Below the pieces are notes generated by a model. The model saw only the letters and a program-made list of their open reading frames with translations, did no database searches and was not told where the DNA came from. The position numbers were made by a program, and so were the translations under genes. Below are positions 35,953 through 44,863 of a stretch of 64,000 bases of DNA, one piece after another. The DNA comes from Vibrio fluvialis (GTDB lineage Bacteria; Pseudomonadota; Gammaproteobacteria; Enterobacterales; Vibrionaceae). The stretch covers positions 2,914,001 to 2,978,000 of the forward strand of contig NZ_UHIP01000001.1 of NCBI RefSeq assembly GCF_900460245.1, in the 5' to 3' direction. Numbering within the stretch: the stretch's first letter is position 1; every line of letters begins with the position of its first letter.

Positions 35953-36120
35953 ATGCGCCCAACAGCTGTCAGGTTTTCGCACACCAACCGTAGTGCAATG
36001 CGCCGTCGCAGTGGTTTTGCTACTGCACCGGTTGCGAAAAAAATCGCGCCCGCGCCTACTCTTGTCGAGAAAAATGCAGTCTCTGCATCGCCAACAACAA
36101 AAGTGGTCCAGGCCGCTTAA
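35953..36120 (+). CDS. Candidate small basic protein of 55 residues, unknown function
   Basis: Not a gene I recognise. The frame starts at ATG 35953, seven bases after TTAGG, and stops at 36120; four bases on begins a strong terminator. The product is rich in Arg, Lys, Ala, Thr, Val and Pro: an arginine-rich first third (MRPTAVRF, MRRRSG) and an Ala/Pro/Lys tail (KKIAPAPTLVEKN). It has no acidic cluster, membrane segment or signal peptide. The combination of ribosome binding site, frame and terminator argues for a real short transcript. It could instead be a small RNA whose frame is chance, or a dual-function RNA. Confidence 0.5.
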   Translation: MRPTAVRFSHTNRSAMRRRSGFATAPVAKKIAPAPTLVEKNAVSASPTTKVVQAA

Positions 36121-36123
36121 TAG

Positions 36124-36152
36124 AAAAGCGCAGTTTATCCTGCGCTTTTTTC
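36124..36152 (+). terminator. Terminator after the candidate small gene
   Basis: Stem AAAGCGCAG/CTGCGCTTT with TTTATC-type loop followed by TTTTCTTTT; a textbook intrinsic terminator at a place with no annotated gene before it. Confidence 0.85.
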
Positions 36153-36250
36153 TTTTCGTTCATTTCAGCTAACGTCCACGCTACACATTGTATTCCCCGC
36201 GCAATTTGATACCTTTACTGCAAATCATTACAAAGTTTGTGGAGAAAGCC

Positions 36251-36517
36251 ATGAAGTGTCATCGCGTCGAAGAATTACTGCAACTGCTGGAGCCGGAATG
36301 GTATAAAGATTCTGAACTGAACCTGATTCAGTTTATCGTCAAACTGGCTGGCGAAGCGGGTTACCAAGGGCGATTGGAAGAGCTGACTGACGATGTGCTG
36401 ATCTACCATCTCAAAATGCGCAACAGTGCCAAAGACGAAGTGATTCCCGGCCTGAAAAAAGACTACGAAGAAGATTTCAAAACCGCGATCCTGCGCGCAC
36501 GCGGCATCATTGAATAA
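36251..36517 (+). CDS. yihD: YihD-family protein (DUF1040)
   Basis: 88 residues, nearly identical in its second half to E. coli YihD ([32 protein letters not shown]). Its role is unknown. Start at 36251 ([10 protein letters not shown]) matches E. coli and has GGAG upstream; longer in-frame starts have no ribosome binding site. In E. coli yihD also lies near srkA and dsbA. Confidence 0.92.
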   Translation: MKCHRVEELLQLLEPEWYKDSELNLIQFIVKLAGEAGYQGRLEELTDDVLIYHLKMRNSAKDEVIPGLKKDYEEDFKTAILRARGIIE

Positions 36518-36534
36518 ACCCTCTCATAATGCAC

Positions 36535-36561
36535 AGAGCGGCCAACGGCCGCTCTTTTTTT
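36535..36561 (+). terminator. Terminator after yihD
   Basis: Stem AGAGCGGCC/GGCCGCTCT with AAC loop followed by seven or more T. Confidence 0.88.
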
Positions 36562-36615
36562 ATCCGCCGTGTGAAGGATAACTGGCAAAAATGTAAGGAT
36601 ATTTGTTGTTAAAGG

Positions 36616-36657
36616 TTGATTGCGTTAAAGAAATAAAAACGTTATTGCCGCTATAAT
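36616..36657 (+). promoter_or_regulatory. Candidate FNR-type promoter of ccoG
   Basis: A perfect -10 TATAAT (36652-36657) has no -35, but TTGAT-N4-TTAAA at 36616-36629 matches 8 of 10 positions of the FNR box and is centred near -41.5 from the expected start, the class II activator position. Confidence 0.4.
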
Positions 36658-36779
36658 CACCACTTTATGAAGCAACCTTATTCCCCCCCTTCTACGCCAT
36701 TTGCGTAAAAAGGGTTAAGCAATGTCAAAAAGAGTGTGAGCACCAGAAATCGCACCATGATGCCCAAAAGGATAGTTTG

Positions 36780-38204
36780 ATGAGTCAGGACAAGATCGAC
36801 ATCAAAGATGTGACTCCGAAAGTCTTTAACCCGAAGACCCATAAAGGTCAGGAAGGAGACCGGTTCAACCCGAGCAACCGCATTTACGTGCGCGAAAGCA
36901 AAGGGACCTACCAGAAGCTGCGCCGTTACGGAGGCTGGTTTCTGCTGCTGTTGTTTGGATTGGTACCGTGGATTTCCTACGGCGATCGCCAGGCCATTCT
37001 GCTCGATATCGGCCACCAGCAGTTCAATTTCTTCGGCACAACGCTCTACCCGCAGGATCTGACCCTGCTGGCACTGCTGTTTATGATCGCGGCGTTCGGC
37101 CTGTTCTTTATCACTACCTTTTTAGGCCGGGTGTGGTGTGGTTACCTGTGCCCGCAAACCGTATGGACGTTCATGTACATCTGGTTTGAAGAAAAACTGG
37201 AAGGCAGTGCCAACAAGCGCCGTAAGCAAGACGGCAGTAAAATGACCGCCAATCTGGCGATGCGCAAAACCGCCAAACACATCGCCTGGTTTGCGATTGC
37301 TCTGGCGACGGGTTTCACGTTCGTGGGCTACTTCGTGCCGGTACGCGATCTGGTTATCGACTTCTTTACCTTCAACTCGACCTTCTGGCCGGTGTTCTGG
37401 GTGATGTTCTTTGCCGTTTGTACCTACGGTAATGCGGGCTGGATGCGTTCTATCATGTGTATTCACATGTGCCCGTACGCACGTTTCCAATCGGCGATGT
37501 TCGATAAAGATACTTTCATCGTCGGTTACAACACCGAGCGCGGCGAACAGCGCGGCCCTCGCTCACGTAAAGCCGACAAAAAAGCGCTCGGTCTGGGTGA
37601 CTGTATCGATTGTGATTTGTGTGTTCAGGTGTGCCCGACCGGTATCGATATTCGTGATGGCCTGCAATATGAGTGCATCAACTGTGGTGCCTGCATTGAC
37701 GCATGTGACACCACCATGGAGCGCATGGGCTACGACAAAGGGCTGATCAGTTACACCACTGAGCACCGTTTGTCAGGCAAGCATACCAAAGTGATGCGGC
37801 CGAAACTGCTGGGTTACGGTGCGGTGTTACTGGTGATGATCGGGCTGTTCTTTGCGCAGGTGGCGGCGGTTGATCCAGCCGGCCTCAGCGTTATTCGTGA
37901 CCGGAATCAGCTGTTCCGAACTAACAGCTCCGGCGAGATTGAAAATACTTACACCCTCAAGGTGATCAACAAAACTCAGCACATCCAAACCTACAAACTC
38001 GATGTCAGTGGTCTGACGGATGTATCGTGGTATGGCAAACAAACCGTGCAGGTGGAACCGGGCGAAGTGCTCAACCTGCCGATGAGTCTGGGGGTCAAAC
38101 CTGACAATCTCAGCTCTCCGGTTGCGACAATTCAGTTTATACTCACCGATGACAGCAACCAATTCACAATGCAAGTGGAAAGCCGGTTTATTAAAAAGCT
38201 TTAA
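36780..38204 (+). CDS. ccoG: Cytochrome c oxidase accessory protein CcoG (FixG/RdxA)
   Basis: 474 residues. An iron-sulfur membrane protein needed for copper handling in cbb3 oxidase assembly. Membrane segments lie near residues 40-60, 85-110, 160-185, 200-220 and 345-365. Ferredoxin-type clusters sit at CIDCDLCVQVCP (near 276) and CINCGACIDAC (near 299); a further conserved WCGYLCPQTVW is near 119. The C-terminus is an Ig-like FixG domain. It stands alone between terminators; the cbb3 genes are not in the window. ATG 36780 is chosen over the adjacent TTG. Confidence 0.93.
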   Translation: MSQDKIDIKDVTPKVFNPKTHKGQEGDRFNPSNRIYVRESKGTYQKLRRYGGWFLLLLFGLVPWISYGDRQAILLDIGHQQFNFFGTTLYPQDLTLLALLFMIAAFGLFFITTFLGRVWCGYLCPQTVWTFMYIWFEEKLEGSANKRRKQDGSKMTANLAMRKTAKHIAWFAIALATGFTFVGYFVPVRDLVIDFFTFNSTFWPVFWVMFFAVCTYGNAGWMRSIMCIHMCPYARFQSAMFDKDTFIVGYNTERGEQRGPRSRKADKKALGLGDCIDCDLCVQVCPTGIDIRDGLQYECINCGACIDACDTTMERMGYDKGLISYTTEHRLSGKHTKVMRPKLLGYGAVLLVMIGLFFAQVAAVDPAGLSVIRDRNQLFRTNSSGEIENTYTLKVINKTQHIQTYKLDVSGLTDVSWYGKQTVQVEPGEVLNLPMSLGVKPDNLSSPVATIQFILTDDSNQFTMQVESRFIKKL

Positions 38205-38216
38205 CACTCGACATGG

Positions 38217-38243
38217 AAAAGGGCTCAGCAATGAGCCCTTTTT
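38217..38243 (+). terminator. Terminator after ccoG
   Basis: Stem AAGGGCTCA/TGAGCCCTT with GCAA loop and T tract, six bases before the srkA start. Confidence 0.85.
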
Positions 38244-38248
38244 AATCA

Positions 38249-39235
38249 ATGACACTAGCAACCTTTCATTTTGATGCCCTGACGCCCGACTTTATGTGGT
38301 ACGCGCTAGAGAGCATCGGTATTCGCGCTGAATCGGGTTTTCTGGCGCTCAACAGTTACGAAAACCGCGTGTATCAGTTCAGCGATGAAGACCGCCGCCG
38401 TTTTGTGGTCAAGTTTTACCGCCCGCAGCGCTGGAGCATCGAACAGATTCAGGAAGAGCACGACTTTGCACTGGAGCTGGCCGACGCCGAGATCCCGCTC
38501 GCCGCACCACTGGTGATCAACGGCGCTTCACTGCACCACTATCAGGGTTACCATTTTGCGCTGTTTAACAGCGTTGGCGGGCGCCAGTTTGAAGTCGACA
38601 ATGAAGAACAGCTGGAATGGGTCGGACGCTTTCTCGGCCGCATTCATAAGGTGGGCGCGAGCAAAACGTTCATTCATCGCCCGACGATCAGCCTGGATGA
38701 GTATCTCTATCAGCCGCGCGCGCTGCTGCATAACGCACAATGTATTCCGATGCATTTAGAAAACAGTTTTTTCCACGATCTGGATATGTTGATCAGCAGA
38801 ATCGAGCAGCACTGGCAACCGGGTCAAGCCTTGATTCGCCTGCATGGCGACTGCCACCCGGGCAATATTTTGTGGCGGGATGGCCCGATGTTTGTCGATC
38901 TTGACGATGCTCGTAATGGCCCGGCGGTACAGGATTTGTGGATGTTGCTCAATGGCGATCGCAACGACAAGCTTACCCAACTCGATATTGTGCTTGAAGG
39001 CTATCAAGAGTTCTGCGATTTTAACTTTAATCAATTGAAACTTATCGAGCCACTTCGCGGTCTACGAATGGTGCACTACATGGCATGGCTGGCAAAACGT
39101 TGGCAAGATCCGGCCTTTCCGCTCGCCTTTCCCTGGTTTAATGATCCAAAATACTGGGAGAGTCAGGTATTGGCATTCAAAGAACAAATCGCAGCATTAG
39201 AAGAGCCTCCGCTCTCGCTGATGCCACAATGGTAA
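38249..39235 (+). CDS. srkA: Stress response kinase A
   Basis: 328 residues (E. coli SrkA/YihE 328). Ser/Thr kinase of the aminoglycoside/choline kinase fold, reported in E. coli to counter Cpx- and stress-linked death. The nucleotide lysine is in FVVKFYRP near 55; the catalytic loop is HGDCHPGNILW near 199-209 and the metal aspartate in FVDLDDA near 215. The start follows a terminator by only five bases and has no clear ribosome binding site, so the promoter may lie within ccoG or the transcript may read through. It precedes dsbA as in E. coli. Confidence 0.93.
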   Translation: MTLATFHFDALTPDFMWYALESIGIRAESGFLALNSYENRVYQFSDEDRRRFVVKFYRPQRWSIEQIQEEHDFALELADAEIPLAAPLVINGASLHHYQGYHFALFNSVGGRQFEVDNEEQLEWVGRFLGRIHKVGASKTFIHRPTISLDEYLYQPRALLHNAQCIPMHLENSFFHDLDMLISRIEQHWQPGQALIRLHGDCHPGNILWRDGPMFVDLDDARNGPAVQDLWMLLNGDRNDKLTQLDIVLEGYQEFCDFNFNQLKLIEPLRGLRMVHYMAWLAKRWQDPAFPLAFPWFNDPKYWESQVLAFKEQIAALEEPPLSLMPQW

Positions 39236-39265
39236 CAAGCCTTCAAAGGAATAATGGAGTCCACG

Positions 39266-39865
39266 ATGAAAAAGCTGTTTGCACTGGTTGCAACCCTGAT
39301 GTTAAGCCTGTCGGCCCATGCCGCGCAGTTCAAAGAAGGGGAACAATACAAAGTGCTCAACTTAGAGCCTTCCTCAAAACCGAGCGTCACTGAGTACTTT
39401 TCGTTCTACTGTCCGCATTGTAACGCGTTCGAACCGATCATCTCTCAGCTAAAAACCAAGCTGCCGGAAGGCGTGAAGCTGCAAAAAAACCACGTTTCAT
39501 TCATGGGTGGTGACATGGGCAAATCGATGAGCAAAGCCTACGCGACCATGATTGCACTGAACGTTGAAGACAAAATGATCCCAGTGATGTTTGACCGCAT
39601 TCACAACCTGCGCAAGCCACCAAAAAATGATGCCGAGCTGCGTCAGATCTTCGTTGATGAAGGCATCGACGGTGCGAAATTCGACGCTGCGTTTAACGGC
39701 TTCGCGGTGGACTCTATGGTGCGCCGCTTTGACAAGCAGTTTCAGGAAAGCGGCCTGACCGGCGTTCCTTCTGTCGTGGTGAACAACCACTATCTGGTTC
39801 AGGCGCAAGGCATCAAAACGATGGACGAGTACTTTGATCTGGTGAACTACCTGCTGAGCAAGTAA
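39266..39865 (+). CDS. dsbA: Thiol:disulfide interchange protein DsbA (TcpG)
   Basis: 199 residues with a signal peptide cut after AHA (residues 1-19). The periplasmic thioredoxin-fold oxidase has active site CPHC near residue 49 and cis-proline loop GVPSV near 168. It introduces disulfides into exported proteins; in V. cholerae the homologue TcpG is needed for toxin and pilus assembly, and the present sequence is very similar to it. Start at MKKLF is chosen because it begins the signal peptide; ATG 39254 would add four residues. Confidence 0.96.
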   Translation: MKKLFALVATLMLSLSAHAAQFKEGEQYKVLNLEPSSKPSVTEYFSFYCPHCNAFEPIISQLKTKLPEGVKLQKNHVSFMGGDMGKSMSKAYATMIALNVEDKMIPVMFDRIHNLRKPPKNDAELRQIFVDEGIDGAKFDAAFNGFAVDSMVRRFDKQFQESGLTGVPSVVVNNHYLVQAQGIKTMDEYFDLVNYLLSK

Positions 39866-39879
39866 GTTTGTCCGCCAAG

Positions 39880-39907
39880 AAAAAAGGAGCCTGAGGCTCC
39901 TTTTTTT
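39880..39907. terminator. Bidirectional terminator between dsbA and yihG
   Basis: Stem AAAAGGAGCC/GGCTCCTTTT with TGA loop and flanking A/T tracts between convergent genes. Confidence 0.88.
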
Positions 39908-40799
39908 ATACGTCCGATTTTGACTGATACAGCTTAGCCAACTGCTGATCTTTGCGTTGCCACAGCGCAGTCAGCCACTGCTGGAACTGGCGTTTATACG
40001 GTTTGTCATGAAAATAGTCACCGCGTACCTGCTCATCGACCGGCAACACGCGAATACGCACCACAATGCGGTGCATCCGGCCCATTAACATATCGCGAAA
40101 CGGCTTATCGGTGTTATCCGGATAGGCCAGCGTAACATCGATAATATTGGAGAATTGTTCACCCATCGCTGCCAACGTATACGCAATCCCGCCACTTTTC
40201 GGTGCCAGCAGATGCTGGTAAGGCGAACGGGTCGCGCGCTGCTTGTACTGAGTGAAACGCGTACCTTCGACGTAGTTCACCACCGTCGTCGGATGAAACT
40301 TAAATTTTTCGCACGAGCGACGCGTGGTCGCCAGATCCTGGCCGCGTTTGTGTGGATGGCGAATCAAGTATTCCCGCGAATAGCGACGCATGAACGGCAT
40401 ATCCAGCGCCCAACACCCCATGCCGACAAACGGCACATACAACAGTTGCTGTTTGAGGAAAAACTTCGGCATCGGAATGCGATCTTTGAACACACAACAC
40501 AGCACGACAATGTCCGTCCAGCTGAGGTGGTTGCTGATCATCAGATACCAGCCCTGCTTACTCAGTCCTTCCCCGCCCTGAATGTCCCACTCGACGCGGT
40601 TTGACATCGCCAGAATACGCGCATTAAGTGTCGCCCACAGCCACATCGCTTTGTCCGCCATGCTGGTCGCCATCGCTTTCAATCTCGGCGTCGGCAGCAG
40701 CAGTTTGACCAGCGCAATCGCGCAGATCAGTAACGAACTGAACATGGTATTGAGGATCACCAGCACAATATTGAGGACAAGCAGAAGGTAAGCGAGCAT
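39906..40799 (-). CDS. yihG: Membrane acyltransferase, YihG/PlsC type
   Basis: 297 residues. N-terminal membrane segments (residues 1-40), then the acyltransferase motifs NHLSWTD (HX4D, near 92) and EGTRF (near 168), with KRGQDLATTRRSCEKF between. Strong likeness to E. coli YihG, a lysophosphatidic-acid acyltransferase. It should work on phospholipids at the inner membrane. ATG 40799 begins MLAYLLLVLN; a TTG at 40844 would lengthen it by 15 residues. Confidence 0.88.
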   Translation of the reverse strand: MLAYLLLVLNIVLVILNTMFSSLLICAIALVKLLLPTPRLKAMATSMADKAMWLWATLNARILAMSNRVEWDIQGGEGLSKQGWYLMISNHLSWTDIVVLCCVFKDRIPMPKFFLKQQLLYVPFVGMGCWALDMPFMRRYSREYLIRHPHKRGQDLATTRRSCEKFKFHPTTVVNYVEGTRFTQYKQRATRSPYQHLLAPKSGGIAYTLAAMGEQFSNIIDVTLAYPDNTDKPFRDMLMGRMHRIVVRIRVLPVDEQVRGDYFHDKPYKRQFQQWLTALWQRKDQQLAKLYQSKSDV

Positions 40800-40902
40800 A
40801 GAATTTATAGTTTTCAAAAAATTGAATAAAAAAACAGCGAGCAATTATACTCGCTTGCCCGCTGAAAGAAATACGTCTGCCAATGGTCAGAGTACTGCCG
40901 CC

Positions 40903-42426
40903 CTAGACCGATTGGGCGGTGAGCTGTTTGAGTAACCGGTCCATAGCGCGATAGCCGAGCGCTTCGGCCAGGTGCGCCCGTTGAATGTGTGCCTCACCGC
41001 TCAAATCGGCAATGGTGCGCGCGACTTTGATGATGCGGTGATAGGCCCGGATTGACAACCCCAGGCGGTGCAGCGCATTTTCCAGAAATTCCGCATCCGG
41101 CTGACTGAGCGGGCAATAAGTTTCGATTTCACGGCTTTGCAACAGCGCATTCACTTTGCCACTGCGTGCCAGCATGGTTTCACGTGCGCGAAAGACCCGC
41201 GCCTGCACCACCGCCGTCGGCTCGCCGCGGTCGCCGCCGTGTGACAAAGTGCCTTTGGGCAATGCCGGAATTTCAATCGACATATCAAAGCGATCCAGCA
41301 GCGGCCCCGACAAACGGCTCAAATAGCGTAAAATCCCCTGCGGATTCACCCGCGCCTGATTGCCTTCGTAATACCCGGTCGGACTGGGATTGAGCGCGCC
41401 AACCAACTGAAAACGCGCTGGGAAACGGGTTTTACCCTGCGCGCGGGAAATAATAATCTCGCCGGACTCCAGCGGCTCGCGCAGTGAATCGAGCACTTTG
41501 CGTTCAAATTCCGGCATTTCATCCAGAAACAGTAGGCCATTGTGAGCAAGTGAGATTTCTCCGGGGCGGGGAATAGTGCCGCCACCTACCAGTGCAGCCA
41601 TGGAGCTGGAATGATGCGGCGCGCGAAACGGACGCTGTTTCCAGTTGTGCTGGTTGATTTCCTGCTGCGTCAGCGAGGCCACTGATGCAGTCTCCATCGC
41701 CTCGGCCTCAGTCATCTCTGGCAGCAGATCGCACAGACGCGAGGCCAACATAGTTTTACCCGTGCCCGGCGGGCCGAGAAACAGCAGATTGTGGTTGCCC
41801 GCCGCTGCTATCTCCAACGCCCGCTTGCCTTGCTGCTGACCAATGATGTCCTGCAAGTCGCGCTCACGCGGTACGCTGGCGTCGCGCGCGTCACTTTGAA
41901 ACAGCGATAACGTCTGTTGACCACACAGATCGGCACACACTTCAAGCAGAGTGCGCGCCGATTTATGTTGCTCTTTCCCCACCAGCGCCGCCTGATCGCC
42001 ATTGAAATGGGGCACCACCAAACTGCGCCGCGCCTGATTGGCCGCCAAGGCTGCGGGCAGCACGCCTTTCACGCTGCGAATTTCCCCCGACAGCGCCAAC
42101 TCACCGATGAATTCGTGGTCGCTCAATTGGGTGCGGGCAATCTGATCCGAGGCAGCCAGAATGCCGAGCGCGATCGGCAAATCAAAACGGCCGCCCTCTT
42201 TGGGCAGATCAGCGGGCGCTAAATTGACGGTAATGCGTTTGGCGGGAAATTCAAACTTGGAATTGATGATGGCGCTGCGCACGCGATCGCGGGATTCTTT
42301 GACGGTTGTCTCCGGCAAACCAACCAGCGTAAACCCCGGCATACCGTTACTGATGTGTACTTCCACCGTCACCGCTGGTGCCTGAACACCGATGCTGGCA
42401 CGGCTATGAATGATAGCAAGCCCCAT
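40903..42426 (-). CDS. comM: Competence helicase ComM (YifB family)
   Basis: 507 residues. The N-terminal Lon-like domain (residues 1-170) is followed by an AAA+ Mg-chelatase-type core with Walker A GPPGTGKTM near 218 and Walker B LLFLDEMPEF near 297, then a C-terminal domain. In V. cholerae ComM is a hexameric helicase that extends branch migration during natural transformation. The gene is single, with no neighbour in the same direction. Confidence 0.95.
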   Translation of the reverse strand: MGLAIIHSRASIGVQAPAVTVEVHISNGMPGFTLVGLPETTVKESRDRVRSAIINSKFEFPAKRITVNLAPADLPKEGGRFDLPIALGILAASDQIARTQLSDHEFIGELALSGEIRSVKGVLPAALAANQARRSLVVPHFNGDQAALVGKEQHKSARTLLEVCADLCGQQTLSLFQSDARDASVPRERDLQDIIGQQQGKRALEIAAAGNHNLLFLGPPGTGKTMLASRLCDLLPEMTEAEAMETASVASLTQQEINQHNWKQRPFRAPHHSSSMAALVGGGTIPRPGEISLAHNGLLFLDEMPEFERKVLDSLREPLESGEIIISRAQGKTRFPARFQLVGALNPSPTGYYEGNQARVNPQGILRYLSRLSGPLLDRFDMSIEIPALPKGTLSHGGDRGEPTAVVQARVFRARETMLARSGKVNALLQSREIETYCPLSQPDAEFLENALHRLGLSIRAYHRIIKVARTIADLSGEAHIQRAHLAEALGYRAMDRLLKQLTAQSV

Positions 42427-42633
42427 GACTTTCCTTAGTTATTGATTAAAAACCATTCACCACACAGATTGAGTTCGACTGCGGGCTGCGAAAGTTGTTA
42501 TATAACGCGGAGGGTTAAAACGGGAATGTGAAAAAAGAATGAGTTTTTGCTTGTCATGTAACGGAGATGTGTGTTACCACTAGAGACGCAAACAATTTCG
42601 TATGATATTACGACAACATTTAGAATTATTACG

Positions 42634-42723
42634 ATGAACTTATACGCCCGTTTCAACTCTCTGATTAGCCTTATTATCGTGGTCCTGATTATGACCGCGC
42701 GGGGGCTTGTGGGCGCAAAATAA
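42634..42723 (+). CDS. ilvL: ilvGMEDA leader peptide
   Basis: 29 codons in which Leu, Ile and Val make up 12 residues, with the run SLIISIV-like core LISLIIVVLI at residues 10-19. It lies upstream of the attenuator and of ilvG. Ribosome stalling at these codons when charged tRNA is scarce would favour the antiterminator. The sequence differs from the E. coli leader but the logic is the same. It is too short for most gene finders. Confidence 0.88.
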   Translation: MNLYARFNSLISLIIVVLIMTARGLVGAK

Positions 42724-42771
42724 ACACCAGATTCGAAAAACCCCCGCACTGAAAAGTCCGGGGGTTTTTTT
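42699..42771 (+). terminator. ilv attenuator with competing antiterminator
   Basis: Terminator: CCCCCG (42741-42746) pairs with CGGGGG (42759-42764), followed by seven T. Competing arm: GCGGGGG (42699-42705), at the end of the leader peptide, can pair with CCCCCGC (42741-42747). The two pairings exclude each other, the layout of amino-acid attenuation. Confidence 0.85.
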
Positions 42772-42909
42772 ACAACTGTTAGACTTAAAAAAAGCACATG
42801 CTGATGAATCTCTCATCAGACATGGCAGGAAGAATGGGGAGCAGCACATGAGGTGCAAGCACAACACAACAGAAAACAGCGAGTCGGATCGCTGTTCGGG
42901 AGGCTTACG

Positions 42910-44556
42910 ATGACCGGAGCTCAATTAGTCGTAGCCGCATTAAAACAGCAGGGAATCAAAACCGTTTTTGGTTACCCCGGCGGCGCCATCATGCCAATCT
43001 ATGATGCTTTGTATGATGGTGGTGTTGAACACATTTTGTGTCGACACGAACAGGGAGCCGCCATGGCCGCTATCGGCATGGCAAGAGCCACACAGGACGT
43101 GGCTGTATGTATGGCCACTTCCGGCCCAGGCGCTACCAACTTAGTCACCGGCCTTGCCGATGCCTTCCTCGATTCAGTCCCTCTCGTTGCAATTACCGGT
43201 CAGGTTGCCAGTTCTCACATCGGCACTGACGCCTTCCAGGAAATGGATGTGATTGGTATGTCACTCTCGTGTACCAAACACAGTTACCTCGTTACCGATA
43301 TTAATGAACTTGCGCCAACCCTGGCGGAAGCATTTGAAGTCGCCAAAACCGGCCGTCCAGGCCCTGTGATCGTTGATATCGCTAAAGATGTGCAACTGGG
43401 TCAGGCGCCGGTTTCCGTTTTGCCCGCTTTTACTCCTCCTGCGATACCTCAGGTCGATCCACAGCAACTGGCGCAAGCGCAAGCGCTGCTGGCTCAAAGC
43501 AAACGTCCGGTATTGTATGTCGGCGGCGGTGTGCAACTGGCCAAAGCCACCGACACGGTACGCGAATTTCTGCGTCTCAATCCGATGCCATCGGTCAGCA
43601 CATTAAAAGGCCTGGGCACCATCGAGCGTCACGATCCGCATTATCTTGGCATGCTGGGTATGCACGGCACCAAAGCCGGTAACTTAGTGGTACAGGAAAG
43701 CGATTTGCTGATCGTTGTTGGCGCACGTTTTGATGACCGTGTGACCGGTAAGCTGGATACCTTTGCACCCCACGCCAAAGTCATTCACATTGATATCGAT
43801 GCGGCGGAATTTAACAAACTGCGTCAGGCCAATGCGGCACTGCGCGGCGACATCAACACCATTTTACCTCAGCTTGAACTGAGCCACGATATCTCGCCTT
43901 GGGTTCACCACAGTGAAAGCCTGCGCAGCGGATTCAAATGGCGTTACGACCACCCGGGTGAAGCGATTTTTGCCCCGCTGCTGCTCAAACAACTGTCTGA
44001 CATGATGCCGGACAGCGCCATGGTGTCGACCGATGTCGGCCAGCACCAGATGTGGGCAGCGCAGCACATTCAGCCGCGCGATCCGCAAAACTTCATCTCA
44101 TCCGCGGGCCTTGGCACCATGGGCTTTGGCCTGCCAGCTGCAATGGGTGCAGCGGTGGCTCGCCCGAATGACCAATCGATTCTCATCACCGGTGACGGCT
44201 CGTTTATGATGAACATTCAGGAACTGGGCACGCTTAAACGTCGCCAGATCCCGGTCAAGATGGTGCTGCTGAATAACCAGCGTTTGGGCATGGTGCGCCA
44301 GTGGCAATCGCTGTTCTTTGACGGCCGCCACAGTGAAACCATTCTCGATGACAACCCGGATTTCATCATGCTGGCGAAAGCCTTCGATATTCCGGGCAAA
44401 ACCATCACCAGAAAAGAAGAAGTGGAACCCGCTCTGAAAGAGATGCTGGAGAGTAAAACCGCTTACCTGCTGCACGTTGCGATCGACGAAGAAGAGAACG
44501 TGTGGCCGTTGGTACCGCCAGGCGCGTCCAACAATGATATGTTAGAGAACACCTAG
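42910..44556 (+). CDS. ilvG: Acetolactate synthase II, large subunit
   Basis: 548 residues, intact (E. coli K-12 has a frameshift here). A ThDP enzyme that makes acetolactate from pyruvate, or acetohydroxybutyrate with 2-ketobutyrate. Motifs: [14 protein letters not shown] (residues 22-35), [10 protein letters not shown] with the catalytic glutamate near 47, and the ThDP-binding GDGSFMMN near 428. ATG 42910 has GGGAGG upstream. First structural gene after the attenuator. Confidence 0.96.
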   Translation: MTGAQLVVAALKQQGIKTVFGYPGGAIMPIYDALYDGGVEHILCRHEQGAAMAAIGMARATQDVAVCMATSGPGATNLVTGLADAFLDSVPLVAITGQVASSHIGTDAFQEMDVIGMSLSCTKHSYLVTDINELAPTLAEAFEVAKTGRPGPVIVDIAKDVQLGQAPVSVLPAFTPPAIPQVDPQQLAQAQALLAQSKRPVLYVGGGVQLAKATDTVREFLRLNPMPSVSTLKGLGTIERHDPHYLGMLGMHGTKAGNLVVQESDLLIVVGARFDDRVTGKLDTFAPHAKVIHIDIDAAEFNKLRQANAALRGDINTILPQLELSHDISPWVHHSESLRSGFKWRYDHPGEAIFAPLLLKQLSDMMPDSAMVSTDVGQHQMWAAQHIQPRDPQNFISSAGLGTMGFGLPAAMGAAVARPNDQSILITGDGSFMMNIQELGTLKRRQIPVKMVLLNNQRLGMVRQWQSLFFDGRHSETILDDNPDFIMLAKAFDIPGKTITRKEEVEPALKEMLESKTAYLLHVAIDEEENVWPLVPPGASNNDMLENT

Positions 44557-44567
44557 GAGACGCCATC

Positions 44568-44852
44568 ATGCAAAGATACTTACTCGACATCAAAGCAGAC
44601 GATAAACCGGTGCTGCTGGAGCGTGTTCTCCGTGTGGTTCGCCACCGTGGCTTTATCATTAAACAGGTAGCGGCAACGCAAAACCACGAAAGCAAAATTG
44701 CCAGTGTGGAAATCATCGTCGACAGCGATCGTCCGATAAACACACTGATTAACCAGATTGAGAAATTATGGGATATCCGCAGCGTTGATGTGACCCCCAT
44801 CAAGAGCAACGAGCTCCCAAATAACAACTTACAACAAAAGATTTGTGCTTAA
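44568..44852 (+). CDS. ilvM: Acetolactate synthase II, small subunit
   Basis: 94 residues forming an ACT domain (LDIKADDKPVLLERVLRVVRHRGF, residues 6-29). It is the regulatory partner needed for IlvG activity. It follows ilvG by 11 bases and ends 11 bases before the ilvE start. Confidence 0.93.
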   Translation: MQRYLLDIKADDKPVLLERVLRVVRHRGFIIKQVAATQNHESKIASVEIIVDSDRPINTLINQIEKLWDIRSVDVTPIKSNELPNNNLQQKICA

Positions 44853-44863
44853 GGAAGGCAATC

